Shown here: piece by piece, positions 1 through 5,410 of the stretch | Position numbering within the stretch: position 1 is the first letter of the stretch | How the letters are laid out: every line of letters begins with the position of its first letter | NCBI GenBank assembly: GCA_023229045.1 | Contig: JALOAB010000088.1 | Coordinates: forward strand, 1-8,557 | Origin: Fidelibacterota bacterium | Lineage (GTDB): Bacteria; Fidelibacterota; UBA2242 | Direction of reading: 5' to 3' | DNA length: 8,557 nucleotides | Position numbers and translations under genes: made by a program | The notes under the pieces: generated by a model | What the model was told of the DNA's origin: nothing | Database searches by the model: none | What the model saw: only the letters and a program-made list of their open reading frames with translations

Positions 1-350
1 TGCCGTTCGGCCATCGCCAGCGCCGCCGGAATCAGATCACTGGGATGCGACGGGTCCTGCTTCCAGTAAATGTCGTTGAAATCCAGCGAGCGGATCATCA
101 GCGAATTGATCAGCGCGGCGTTGACAGCCGGCAGACGGTCGCCGAAGCCGATCACGATCGCTTCCGGTTTGCCGCCCATGTCTTTCACAATCCGATACAT
201 CGCGCTAACGTCTTTAGTTTTCATGGCACCATAGGCACAGCCAAGCGAATCGAAAAGATAACGCTTGACTTCTTTCACGACGGCAACCGGTAAATCCTCA
301 TATTTCAACTGCACCGCAAAGCGGGCGATTTTTCTCGAAATTGTTTCCAT
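1..350 (-). CDS. MmgE/PrpD family protein, N-terminal part (cut by window edge)
   Basis: An open frame runs on the minus strand from ATG at 350 to the left edge without a stop, giving the first 116 residues. An AAAGG ribosome binding site lies about 6 bases upstream. The start METISRKIARFA, a segment with FDSLGCAYGA (residues 33-42), SLDFND (88-93) and HPSDLIPAALA (102-112) match the start of the MmgE/PrpD fold, whose members include 2-methylcitrate dehydratase, cis-aconitate decarboxylase and iminodisuccinate epimerase. The exact substrate cannot be read from this fragment. It follows a dehydrogenase and an aconitase-like hydro-lyase on the same strand, so dehydration of citrate or 2-methylcitrate to the cis-aconitate form, or decarboxylation of cis-aconitate, are the natural guesses. 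The family assignment is firm; the reaction is inference. Confidence 0.85.
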   Translation of the reverse strand, partial: METISRKIARFAVQLKYEDLPVAVVKEVKRYLFDSLGCAYGAMKTKDVSAMYRIVKDMGGKPEAIVIGFGDRLPAVNAALINSLMIRSLDFNDIYWKQDPSHPSDLIPAALAMAER

Positions 351-366
351 ATCAGCCTTTCTTTTA

Positions 367-548
367 GACAAGATTGACAAGTTTTCATTTTTTTAGATTC
401 AGACAGGATAACAGGATTAACAGGATTTTGTTTAATAGATTTATTAAAAAGAAATTTCATGTCATTGGTAGAAAATGGCTGAATTTAGAAAATTTTTAAT
501 CATGTAAATCTTGTAAATCCTGTCTAAAAAACTTGTTAATCTTGTCAA
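367..548. repeat. Inverted pair of 8-9-nt-period arrays with no gene between
   Basis: The gap between the dehydrogenase stop (558) and the PrpD-family start (350) is filled by two arrays in opposite orientation. The left arm (367-430, plus strand) starts GACAAGATTGACAAGTTTT and later has CAGGAT at 404, 412 and 421. The right arm (548-491, read on the minus strand) starts GACAAGATTAACAAGTTTT and continues with related units. The first 19 bases of each arm are complementary except for one position, so the transcript could form a long stem. The core between the arms (about 431-490) is AT-rich and has no convincing open frame. The arms stop just short of the PrpD ribosome binding site on one side and the dehydrogenase stop codon on the other. 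It may be a gene-less relative of the two repeat-bracketed cassettes at 2227-2707 and 3967-4549. Confidence 0.75.
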
Positions 549-557
549 ATATCTCTT

Positions 558-1676
558 TTATATTTTATCTGCAACAGCCTGGGCGACTTCCAGCGAAGTG
601 TTTGTTCCGCCCATATCGTAAGTCTTAGCCCAGCCTTCTTTCACCACAGCCGCCACGGCGTTTTCGATGCGATTGGCGCCGTCGGTTTCACCGAGCCAGT
701 CGAGCATCAGTTTGGCGGTCAAAATCGTAGCCAGCGGATTGACTTTGTACATTCCGGCATATTTCGGCGCCGAGCCGTGCGTCGGTTCGAAAACGGCATA
801 ATCGTCGCCGATATTGCCACTGCTGGCGAAGCCCAGTCCGCCGACCAATTGTGCGGCCAGGTCGGACAGAATATCGCCAAACATATTTTCGGCAACCAGG
901 ATCTCGTACTTCTCGGGATTCTTGACCAGCCACATGCATTGCGCGTCGATATTCGTTTCATCGAGACGAATGTCGGGGAAATCCTTGGCAACTTCGCGCG
1001 CCGTGCGGATCATCAGACCGCCGGTCTCGCGCAGGACATTCGGTTTGTCGACGACTGTTACGCTTTTTTTGCCGTACTTTTTAGCGTATTCAAAGGCATT
1101 GCGCACGATGCGGGCACAGGCTAGTTTGGTCATGATGCGGGTTGACATGGCAATATTTTCGAGCCCGGCGTCCTTGAATTTTTTCATCTTCGGATGCGCC
1201 GCATCCAGCGCATCGTAAACGCTCTTCGGCAACGGAAAAAATTCCACCCCGCCGTACATGCCTTCGGTATTTTCACGGAAAATCGTAATGTCGATGCCTT
1301 CCTTGTAATTCAGCGGATTGCCGGGATAGGCTTTGCACGGGCGCAGATTCGTATGCAGGTTGAATTTCTGGCGCAGGTTGACGATCGGACTGAAATAGAC
1401 ATAACCTTTGCCCTGCAATTCGGATATCAATTCCTTGGCGGCCTCTTCTTTGGGCTTGGAGGTAATCGCGCCGAATAGCGCACAGTCGGTCGTTTTCATC
1501 ATATCGATCGTGCGATTGGGTAAGGGATTGCCTTCGTTTTTCCAGAATTCCCAGCCGATGTCGCCATGAATATATTCCGCGTCCAACTGAAGTTTATCAA
1601 GGACGATTTTCGTTGCCACCAATACATCGTTGCCAACGCCGTCGCCCGGTAACCATGCAATTCTATATTTTGCCAT
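558..1676 (-). CDS. Isocitrate/isopropylmalate dehydrogenase family, probably isocitrate dehydrogenase
   Basis: This 372-residue protein is a decarboxylating 2-hydroxyacid dehydrogenase of the IDH/IPMDH superfamily. It shows the opening LPGDGVGND, the substrate-binding block from S96 to R112 (LRQ and LRP arginines), FRENTEGMYGG (133-143, with R134 and Y141), catalytic K211 (VDKPN), D244 before MWLV, NMFGDILSDLAAQLVGG (264-280) with D268 and D272, and the coenzyme loop EPTHGSAPKYAG (297-308). A serine at the E. coli IDH Ser113 position favours isocitrate over isopropylmalate. K305-Y306 match the Lys-Tyr pair used by NADP-dependent IDH, although the second NADP arginine seems absent. The start has an AAGGAG site that overlaps the preceding stop, and only 9 bases separate it from the small hydro-lyase subunit gene, so the two are cotranscribed. 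Likely reaction: isocitrate to 2-oxoglutarate and CO2. Isopropylmalate, homoisocitrate or methylmalate cannot be ruled out. Confidence 0.88.
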   Translation of the reverse strand: MAKYRIAWLPGDGVGNDVLVATKIVLDKLQLDAEYIHGDIGWEFWKNEGNPLPNRTIDMMKTTDCALFGAITSKPKEEAAKELISELQGKGYVYFSPIVNLRQKFNLHTNLRPCKAYPGNPLNYKEGIDITIFRENTEGMYGGVEFFPLPKSVYDALDAAHPKMKKFKDAGLENIAMSTRIMTKLACARIVRNAFEYAKKYGKKSVTVVDKPNVLRETGGLMIRTAREVAKDFPDIRLDETNIDAQCMWLVKNPEKYEILVAENMFGDILSDLAAQLVGGLGFASSGNIGDDYAVFEPTHGSAPKYAGMYKVNPLATILTAKLMLDWLGETDGANRIENAVAAVVKEGWAKTYDMGGTNTSLEVAQAVADKI

Positions 1677-1685
1677 AAAATCTCC

Positions 1686-2210
1686 TTAATTATCTTCGTT
1701 ATTCAGTTGTTCTTTCGGTTCGATACCCAATTTGCGTTGCGTGTACGGAATCAAACCGCCGGCATCGAAAATTCCGACGATTTCCTTCGGCAATGGCGGA
1801 AATTGGTAAACGCCGCTCTCCGTCTTGATTTTGCCTTTTTCCATATCAATTTCGATCTGCTCGCCGTGCTTGAGGTTGGCAACCGCTTCAGCGGAAGTCA
1901 AAGCCGGCAGACCAAAGTTGATGCAATTGCGAAAAAAGATCCGCGCAAAAGATTTGGCGATGATCGCTCCGACTCCGGCATACAGCAGGCAGGAAGCCGC
2001 CTGTTCGCGTGAACTGCCACAACCGAAATTTTTACCGCCGACGATGATGTCGCCTTTGTGAACCTTTTTCGCAAAATCAGCGTCCAGGTCTTCGAGCGCG
2101 ATTTTGGCCATTTCCTGCGGGTCGGTCACTGTATAAGTATATTTCCCGGGAAAAATGACGTCGGTATTGACGTCGTCCCCGTATTTCCAGACTCTTCCGA
2201 TGATTTTCAT
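1686..2210 (-). CDS. Aconitase/3-isopropylmalate dehydratase family, small subunit
   Basis: This 174-residue protein is the swivel (small) subunit of a two-part [4Fe-4S] hydro-lyase of the LeuCD/HACN/aconitase type. Visible motifs are DDVNTDVIFPGKY (12-24), GGKNFGCGSSREQA (58-71, the substrate carboxylate loop) and SFARIFFRNCINFGLPAL (87-104). The loop after the GKY motif, which is known in archaeal homologues to help choose between isopropylmalate and longer or other substrates, reads YTYTVTDP. I recognise this as neither the classic isopropylmalate nor the homoaconitate form. GAGGA lies just upstream of the ATG. Its large subunit is encoded at 2688-3953, but a four-helix-bundle gene with repeat arms separates the two. 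Isocitrate dehydrogenase follows directly, so citrate/isocitrate isomerisation is the likely role. LeuD in leucine synthesis is the alternative. Confidence 0.87.
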   Translation of the reverse strand: MKIIGRVWKYGDDVNTDVIFPGKYTYTVTDPQEMAKIALEDLDADFAKKVHKGDIIVGGKNFGCGSSREQAASCLLYAGVGAIIAKSFARIFFRNCINFGLPALTSAEAVANLKHGEQIEIDMEKGKIKTESGVYQFPPLPKEIVGIFDAGGLIPYTQRKLGIEPKEQLNNEDN

Positions 2211-2226
2211 GGTGTCCTCATTTTAG

Positions 2227-2261
2227 TTGTAGGTTGGAGATTGCAGATTGTAGGTTGAAAA
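2227..2261 (+). repeat. Left heptad array of the four-helix-bundle cassette
   Basis: Five consecutive 7-base units in exact register, starting TTGTAGG and TTGGAGA and ending TTGAAAA, with consensus TTGNARR. The array starts just beyond the ribosome binding site of the small hydro-lyase subunit gene and ends close to the stop codon of the four-helix-bundle gene. It is in opposite orientation to the array at 2659-2707. Confidence 0.85.
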
Positions 2262-2267
2262 TTGGAT

Positions 2268-2639
2268 TTATTGTGCATCTTTGGGATGTCCTTTTTTCCT
2301 GGCCGTGATAAGAGATTTGCCAATGATGTTTGAGAGACTGGTAGACTCGGATATCAATGGTTCAATTTCGACGGTTGGTAGTAATTCGGATTTTTTTATC
2401 AGTAAAAGCCAGTAATTCGTTTCATTCAATTCTTTCAAAACGACTGACATTTTATGAATGAAATCCGAACGACTTTCAGCCGCACGGGCTTCGCCATAAT
2501 TAGTACCGGCGGACGTCGCTGACCGAAAAAGTTGTCCGCCAATATGTCGACCAATGAAAATACGACTTAACTTATCTGTAACATTAACTATTTTCACCGC
2601 GAAATCCAGCAATATTTCAGCCAACTCATCAGGCGTCAT
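2268..2639 (-). CDS. Four-helix-bundle protein (S23/23S rRNA intervening-sequence protein family)
   Basis: I place the start at ATG 2639 (123 residues) because GGAGGGA lies 8 bases upstream. An ATG at 2654 is in frame but sits at the edge of a repeat array and would put this ribosome binding site inside the gene. The protein is mostly helical and has the family's marks: the segment QLFRSATSAGTNYGEA (36-51) and KELNETNYWL (69-78). The family was first noticed inside intervening sequences of 23S rRNA genes and is otherwise scattered between unrelated genes. No enzymatic activity is established, and nucleic acid binding is only a suggestion. It lies on the same strand as its neighbours but has no evident link to their chemistry. 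Heptad arrays touch it on both sides, which marks it as a passenger in an interrupted hydro-lyase operon. Confidence 0.85.
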   Translation of the reverse strand: MTPDELAEILLDFAVKIVNVTDKLSRIFIGRHIGGQLFRSATSAGTNYGEARAAESRSDFIHKMSVVLKELNETNYWLLLIKKSELLPTVEIEPLISESTSLSNIIGKSLITARKKGHPKDAQ

Positions 2640-2658
2640 TTCACTTCCCTCCATTTAA

Positions 2659-2707
2659 TTTTCAATCTCCAACCTCCAATCTCCAACCTACAACCTACAA
2701 TCTACAA
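2659..2707 (-). repeat. Right heptad array of the four-helix-bundle cassette
   Basis: Seven consecutive 7-base units read on the minus strand, beginning TTGTAGA TTGTAGG and ending TTGAAAA. The first units are translated as the last residues (VDCRL) and the TAG stop of the hydro-lyase large subunit. The last unit lies directly upstream of the four-helix-bundle gene. Confidence 0.85.
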
Positions 2708-3953
2708 CTTCCCTGAAATCTTCGATTCTTCCGGTCAGGGCCGAAACGGCCGCCGTTCGCGGACTGCACAGATAAATTTCGGCGTCTTTGTTGCCCATGC
2801 GGCCTTTAAAATTGCGGTTGGAGGTTGAAAGCGTCACCTCGCCTTTAGCCGGAACGCCTTCGTGATTGCCCATACACGGTCCGCAACCGGGATTCATGAT
2901 TATCGCCCCGGCTTCGACAAAATCGGCAATCCAGCCGCGCTTTAAAACTTCCAGAAAAATCTCCCGGGAAGCCGGAAAAACCAGCATACGTACATTCGGA
3001 TGCACTTTTTTACCTTTCAAAATACTGACGACCACCTCGAAATCCTCAACGCGCGTGTTCGTGCAACTGCCAAAGAAGACCTGGTCAATTTTCGTGCCCC
3101 TGACGGTTGATACCGAAGCCACATTATCGACGGTATGCGGTTTGGCAACCATCGGCTCGATGTCAGCCAGATTATAATGAAGCACTTCGTCGAAAACCGC
3201 ATCCGGGTCAGATTCAAACATCTCGAATTCGCGGTTTATGCGTGATTTTACATAATCCAAGACCTCATCGTTAGGGATCATATAGCCGTTCTTGGCGCCG
3301 ATTTCGACCGCCATATTCGTCATCACAAAGCGACTCGCCAGTGTCATTCGATCAATACCCGAACCGCAGAATTCAATTGCGCGATACAAGCCACCGTCCG
3401 CGCCGATATCACCGGCGATTTTCAGCATCAGGTCTTTCGAGGTTACGCCCGGCTGAAATTCACCGTCACAGACGATTTTCAGCGTTTCCGGCACTCTCAG
3501 CCAGATTTTGCCACAAGCCATGATGACCGCCATTTCGCTACGACCAATTCCGGTCGAAAATGCACCAAACGCACCGTAAGAAGTCGTATGCGAGTCGGCC
3601 CCAACGATCAAAGCCCCCGGCCAGACATACCCTTTCTCAGGCATTACCTGATGACAAATACCCTCATTGATATCGTAGAAATTCTTAATATCTTGCTTCG
3701 CCACGAATTCGCGAATATCCTTATGATTCTGAGCGAATTTCTCATTGGCAGCCGGCGTGCAATGATCGAGGATAACGACATGTTTATCCGGATCGTAAAC
3801 TTTGTCCACTCCGATTTTGTAAAAAGTTGAGGAAATCGCCGCCGTGTTGTCATGCGACATGGCTATATCGGGTTCAATCTCGACAATCTCACCCGGCGCG
3901 ACCGGCTTGCCGGCTTTCTTCCCCAATATTTTCTCGCTGAATGTCTTACCCAT
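2688..3953 (-). CDS. Aconitase/3-isopropylmalate dehydratase family, large subunit
   Basis: I choose ATG 3953 (421 residues, MGKTFSEKI) because AAAGGA lies about 5 bases upstream. A GTG at 3971 is in frame but lies in a repeat array. The three [4Fe-4S] ligands are visible: C297 in FGSCTNTRVED, and C357 and C360 in NPGCGPCMGNHEG. Other family marks are SHDNTA (34-39), DSH in GADSHTTSYGAFG (118-130) and the C-terminal STSNRNFKGRMG (376-387). Length and motifs fit the short, archaeal-type LeuC/HACN subclass, which includes isopropylmalate isomerase, homoaconitase, dimethylmalate dehydratase and aconitase-like enzymes. With the small subunit at 1686-2210 it should interconvert a 2-hydroxy and a 3-hydroxy acid, probably citrate and isocitrate given the dehydrogenase and citrate lyase nearby. 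The final residues VDCRL and the stop come from a repeat array, so the natural C-terminus has probably been replaced. Confidence 0.87.
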   Translation of the reverse strand: MGKTFSEKILGKKAGKPVAPGEIVEIEPDIAMSHDNTAAISSTFYKIGVDKVYDPDKHVVILDHCTPAANEKFAQNHKDIREFVAKQDIKNFYDINEGICHQVMPEKGYVWPGALIVGADSHTTSYGAFGAFSTGIGRSEMAVIMACGKIWLRVPETLKIVCDGEFQPGVTSKDLMLKIAGDIGADGGLYRAIEFCGSGIDRMTLASRFVMTNMAVEIGAKNGYMIPNDEVLDYVKSRINREFEMFESDPDAVFDEVLHYNLADIEPMVAKPHTVDNVASVSTVRGTKIDQVFFGSCTNTRVEDFEVVVSILKGKKVHPNVRMLVFPASREIFLEVLKRGWIADFVEAGAIIMNPGCGPCMGNHEGVPAKGEVTLSTSNRNFKGRMGNKDAEIYLCSPRTAAVSALTGRIEDFREVVDCRL

Positions 3954-3966
3954 ACAATTCCTTTCC

Positions 3967-3995
3967 ACCACGAATAAACGCTAATAATCACGAAT
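3967..3995 (+). repeat. Decamer array, left outer copy
   Basis: Starts ACCACGAAT. The core appears as CGAAT, CTAAT and CGAAT at 3971, 3981 and 3991, an exact 10-base period. It lies between the ribosome binding site of the hydro-lyase large subunit and the stop of the GxxExxY gene. Confidence 0.8.
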
Positions 3996-3997
3996 GT

Positions 3998-4381
3998 TTA
4001 TTTATTTTTCGTTAATATCAGTCTTTCCCATTGTAAACGAGGATGTTTGAAATTCAAAATTAACCCTACTTCCTTCCTTGTAATCCGAAGATAATTCAGA
4101 ACCTGACCACGATGTTCATCAAGAATCGATCCGACATTTTTAGTCTCGACAATTACTTTACCTTCAACAATCAGGTCTGGAATGTACTCATCAATCAGTT
4201 GACTGTCATAATAAACCGGAAAACTCATTTGCTGACTGAATGAGAGATTTTGCCGACTCAATTCAATGCACAATGCTTTCTCATAGGTTTTTTCGCGAAG
4301 ACCATGCCCGAGTTCATTCGCCACGTTTATCGCACAACCGACGATTTTATGCACTAATTCTTTTTCGATCAATTCTACCAT
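3998..4381 (-). CDS. GxxExxY protein, PD-(D/E)XK nuclease-like
   Basis: I choose ATG 4381 (127 residues); a GTG at 4393 is in frame but lies inside a repeat array. The ribosome binding site is weak (AAGAG). The family name motif is visible as G27-LR-E30-KT-Y33. It is followed by a PD-(D/E)XK-type core: D69 in EYIPDLIVEG, then E79 and K81 in VIVETKN, and a helix with Q93 and Y97 in GQVLNYLR. These are the positions expected of catalytic residues in this nuclease superfamily, to which Pfam assigns the family. Its biological role and target are not established. Such genes are scattered among unrelated neighbours in many bacteria. Here the gene is bracketed by decamer arrays and has no visible tie to the tricarboxylate genes. 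Confidence 0.87.
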   Translation of the reverse strand: MVELIEKELVHKIVGCAINVANELGHGLREKTYEKALCIELSRQNLSFSQQMSFPVYYDSQLIDEYIPDLIVEGKVIVETKNVGSILDEHRGQVLNYLRITRKEVGLILNFKHPRLQWERLILTKNK

Positions 4382-4388
4382 ACTCTTA

Positions 4389-4417
4389 ACCACTAATTAA
4401 CACAAATACACACTAAT
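4389..4417 (+). repeat. Decamer array, middle copy
   Basis: Starts ACCACTAAT. The core appears as CTAAT, CAAAT and CTAAT at 4393, 4403 and 4413, again exactly every 10 bases. It is a direct copy of the array at 3967-3995 and covers the 5' leader of the GxxExxY gene. Confidence 0.75.
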
Positions 4418-4520
4418 AATTTCATTTCTTGTTAATGGTAATCATGCGACTGATTACAATGCTCCACTTAGTTTTACTCTCGATTTAAATACATATTCAA
4501 TACATTTATTCTTAAATATT

Positions 4521-4549
4521 ATTGGCGTACATTCGTGTTCATTCGCGGT
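4521..4549 (-). repeat. Decamer array, right outer inverted copy
   Basis: Read on the minus strand it starts ACCGCGAAT. Its ATTCG/ATTGG cores on the plus strand lie at 4541, 4531 and 4521, a 10-base period. It is inverted relative to the other two copies and begins about 9 bases beyond the stop codon of the HD-domain gene. Confidence 0.75.
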
Positions 4550-4558
4550 TTAATTTCA

Positions 4559-5083
4559 TTATTTCACCAGCTCAAAATCAATGAAGTCCGCGTGATGAAA
4601 GATGATCGTTTCCGGCGAACGCTTTTCGCCGTCGCCTTCTTTGGAATGGCAGGCGATTACATGCAGAACTTCCGGCGGAATGTCATGCTTGAATGCCAGT
4701 CCGACGCCGCTGAACGGATGCCGCAGTTGTTTGCCAAAATCGGATTTAACGGCTTTGCCGTTCACAATTTCATATTCCAGTAATTTGCCAACGTCAGCCA
4801 GAAGCGCTCCAGCGATCAGGTGATCGCGATCGACTTTGGTTTTGCGCTCACCGTAGGACTCCGTCAGTATTTTATCACAGGCGATGCACATTTTACAGAC
4901 TGTGCGCACATGCTCGATAAAGGTGATTTTGACATTTTCGGCTAAAAGTGTAAACGGGATCGACTGTAAAATATCCGGCGTCCAGCCGCGAAAAGCCATT
5001 GCCTCTTCCCAAATAGCGATTACCTTGGATTTCAGTTCGCCGTTCTTGATCTTGTTGATTTCCGGTAAAATTTTCAGGATCAT
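4559..5083 (-). CDS. Small HD-domain protein with altered HD motif
   Basis: This 174-residue soluble protein starts at ATG 5083 with GAGG 5 bases upstream. It has the helical layout of the HD metal-dependent phosphohydrolase superfamily: H58 in FIEHVRTV, then the motif region GALLADVGKLLEYE (92-105), H122 (RHPFSG), H146 (ACHSKEG) and D166 (HHADFID). Where family members usually have the paired His-Asp, this protein has Ala96-Asp97; the codon is plainly GCT. One metal ligand is therefore missing while the others remain. Substrate and partners are unknown. It is the first gene of the minus-strand cluster. If the GxxExxY cassette is a later insertion, it originally lay just upstream of the hydro-lyase large subunit, which hints at a role beside that enzyme set. 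Confidence 0.75.
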   Translation of the reverse strand: MILKILPEINKIKNGELKSKVIAIWEEAMAFRGWTPDILQSIPFTLLAENVKITFIEHVRTVCKMCIACDKILTESYGERKTKVDRDHLIAGALLADVGKLLEYEIVNGKAVKSDFGKQLRHPFSGVGLAFKHDIPPEVLHVIACHSKEGDGEKRSPETIIFHHADFIDFELVK

Positions 5084-5172
5084 ACAACCTCACTTAAATT
5101 ATTTAATAGAACATGGCTCAAATTTATTGCGTGCCGACTGATTTAGCAAAAGAGTTAAGGGATATAAATTTC

Positions 5173-5277
5173 GAGTTACGGGTTACAGATTGCGATTCGC
5201 GAGTTACGAGTTTATAGTTCACAGTATCCAGTTCACAGTTCTTCATCACGATTTACGGCTTACACCTTACGATTGCT
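5173..5277 (+). repeat. Array of 15 degenerate heptads
   Basis: The sequence reads in an unbroken 7-base register for about 105 bases. It starts GAGTTAC GGGTTAC, has GAGTTAC again at 5201 and CAGTTCA/CAGTTCT at 5229-5242, and GATTTAC GGCTTAC at 5250-5263. Units diverge strongly but most keep a purine-rich start followed by TT. The skeleton resembles that of the heptads around the four-helix-bundle gene. No gene is contained in it. Confidence 0.75.
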
Positions 5278-5298
5278 GAGCAGAGCGAAGTCCGGCAT

Positions 5299-5329
5299 TT
5301 GACGAATCACTCATCACTATTTTTATAAG
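5299..5329 (+). promoter_or_regulatory. Possible promoter of the citrate lyase genes
   Basis: TTGACG at 5299-5304 and TATAAG at 5324-5329 resemble -35 and -10 elements, but the 19-base spacer is longer than usual. A second TTGACG at 5343 has no good partner. Transcription from here would give a leader of about 75 bases. The assignment assumes a sigma-70-like consensus, which may not hold in this organism. Confidence 0.25.
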
Positions 5330-5396
5330 ATGCCTTGCTTTTTTGACGGGAAAGCCGAAAATTATCAGCGTGGTTAAATTTATTAAGACGATTCAG

Positions 5397-5405
5397 AAAG
5401 GGAGG
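5397..5405 (+). promoter_or_regulatory. Strong ribosome binding site that fixes a TTG start
   Basis: AAAGGGAGG lies 5 bases before TTG at 5411. This near-ideal site supports TTG as the start codon of the CitD-CitE fusion. Starting there keeps the whole carrier domain, and there is no better placed ATG. Confidence 0.75.
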
Positions 5406-5410
5406 CTACC

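Larger units (their letters stand above)
2227..2707. mobile_element. Putative cassette: four-helix-bundle gene between inverted heptad arrays
   Basis: A 481-base block separates the large and small subunit genes of a hydro-lyase that are normally adjacent. Both ends, read inward, begin with TTGTAG-type heptads and finish with TTGAAAATT, so the arms are imperfect terminal inverted repeats of 35 and 49 bases. The only gene inside is the four-helix-bundle gene. There is no transposase and no clear target duplication. The reading as a mobile unit rests on the interrupted operon, the inverted arms and the way the right arm overwrites the end of the upstream gene. The exact boundaries are uncertain by several bases. 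Confidence 0.55.
3967..4549. mobile_element. Putative cassette: GxxExxY gene among 10-nt-period arrays
   Basis: Three copies of a decamer array that starts ACCRCNAAT lie around the nuclease-like gene: plus strand 3967-3995, plus strand 4389-4417, and minus strand 4549-4521. In each, the CNAAT core recurs every 10 bases. The outer copies are inverted relative to each other. The left outer copy ends at the gene's stop codon and the middle copy lies directly upstream of its start. The remaining 100 bases (about 4420-4520) are AT-rich with no gene. The right edge lies about 9 bases past the HD-protein stop and the left edge lies at the ribosome binding site of the hydro-lyase large subunit. I see no transposase or target duplication. 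Confidence 0.5.
5084..5410. promoter_or_regulatory. Divergent intergenic region between the two clusters
   Basis: This 327-base gap has no credible gene. Its left 90 bases are AT-rich and must hold the promoter for the minus-strand cluster; TATTAA-like hexamers occur near 5100-5110 but no clear pair stands out. The middle is a 7-base-period array (5173-5277). The right part holds the candidate promoter and leader of the citrate lyase genes. I recognise no riboswitch or clear operator palindrome. Confidence 0.55.

Noticed and set aside
777..1218. Plus-strand open frames opposite the dehydrogenase gene
   Set aside because: The minus strand encodes a complete enzyme with all catalytic motifs; these frames are its antisense shadows.
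2227..2707. Classical insertion sequence
   Set aside because: No transposase is encoded, the terminal repeats are tandem heptads rather than a unique inverted end, and no target duplication is evident.
1686..3953. Plain leuC/leuD annotation for leucine synthesis
   Set aside because: The fold fits, but the neighbours are citrate lyase and PrpD-family genes, the dehydrogenase has the isocitrate-type serine, and no leuA is visible. I kept the broader family name.
3954..3971. GTG start 18 bases upstream for the hydro-lyase large subunit
   Set aside because: It lies in repeat DNA, and the good ribosome binding site (AAAGGA) falls between it and the ATG at 3953.
5173..5277. Possible CRISPR array
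   Set aside because: Units are 7 bases long, contiguous and degenerate. There are no 25-40-base repeats with unique spacers and no cas genes.
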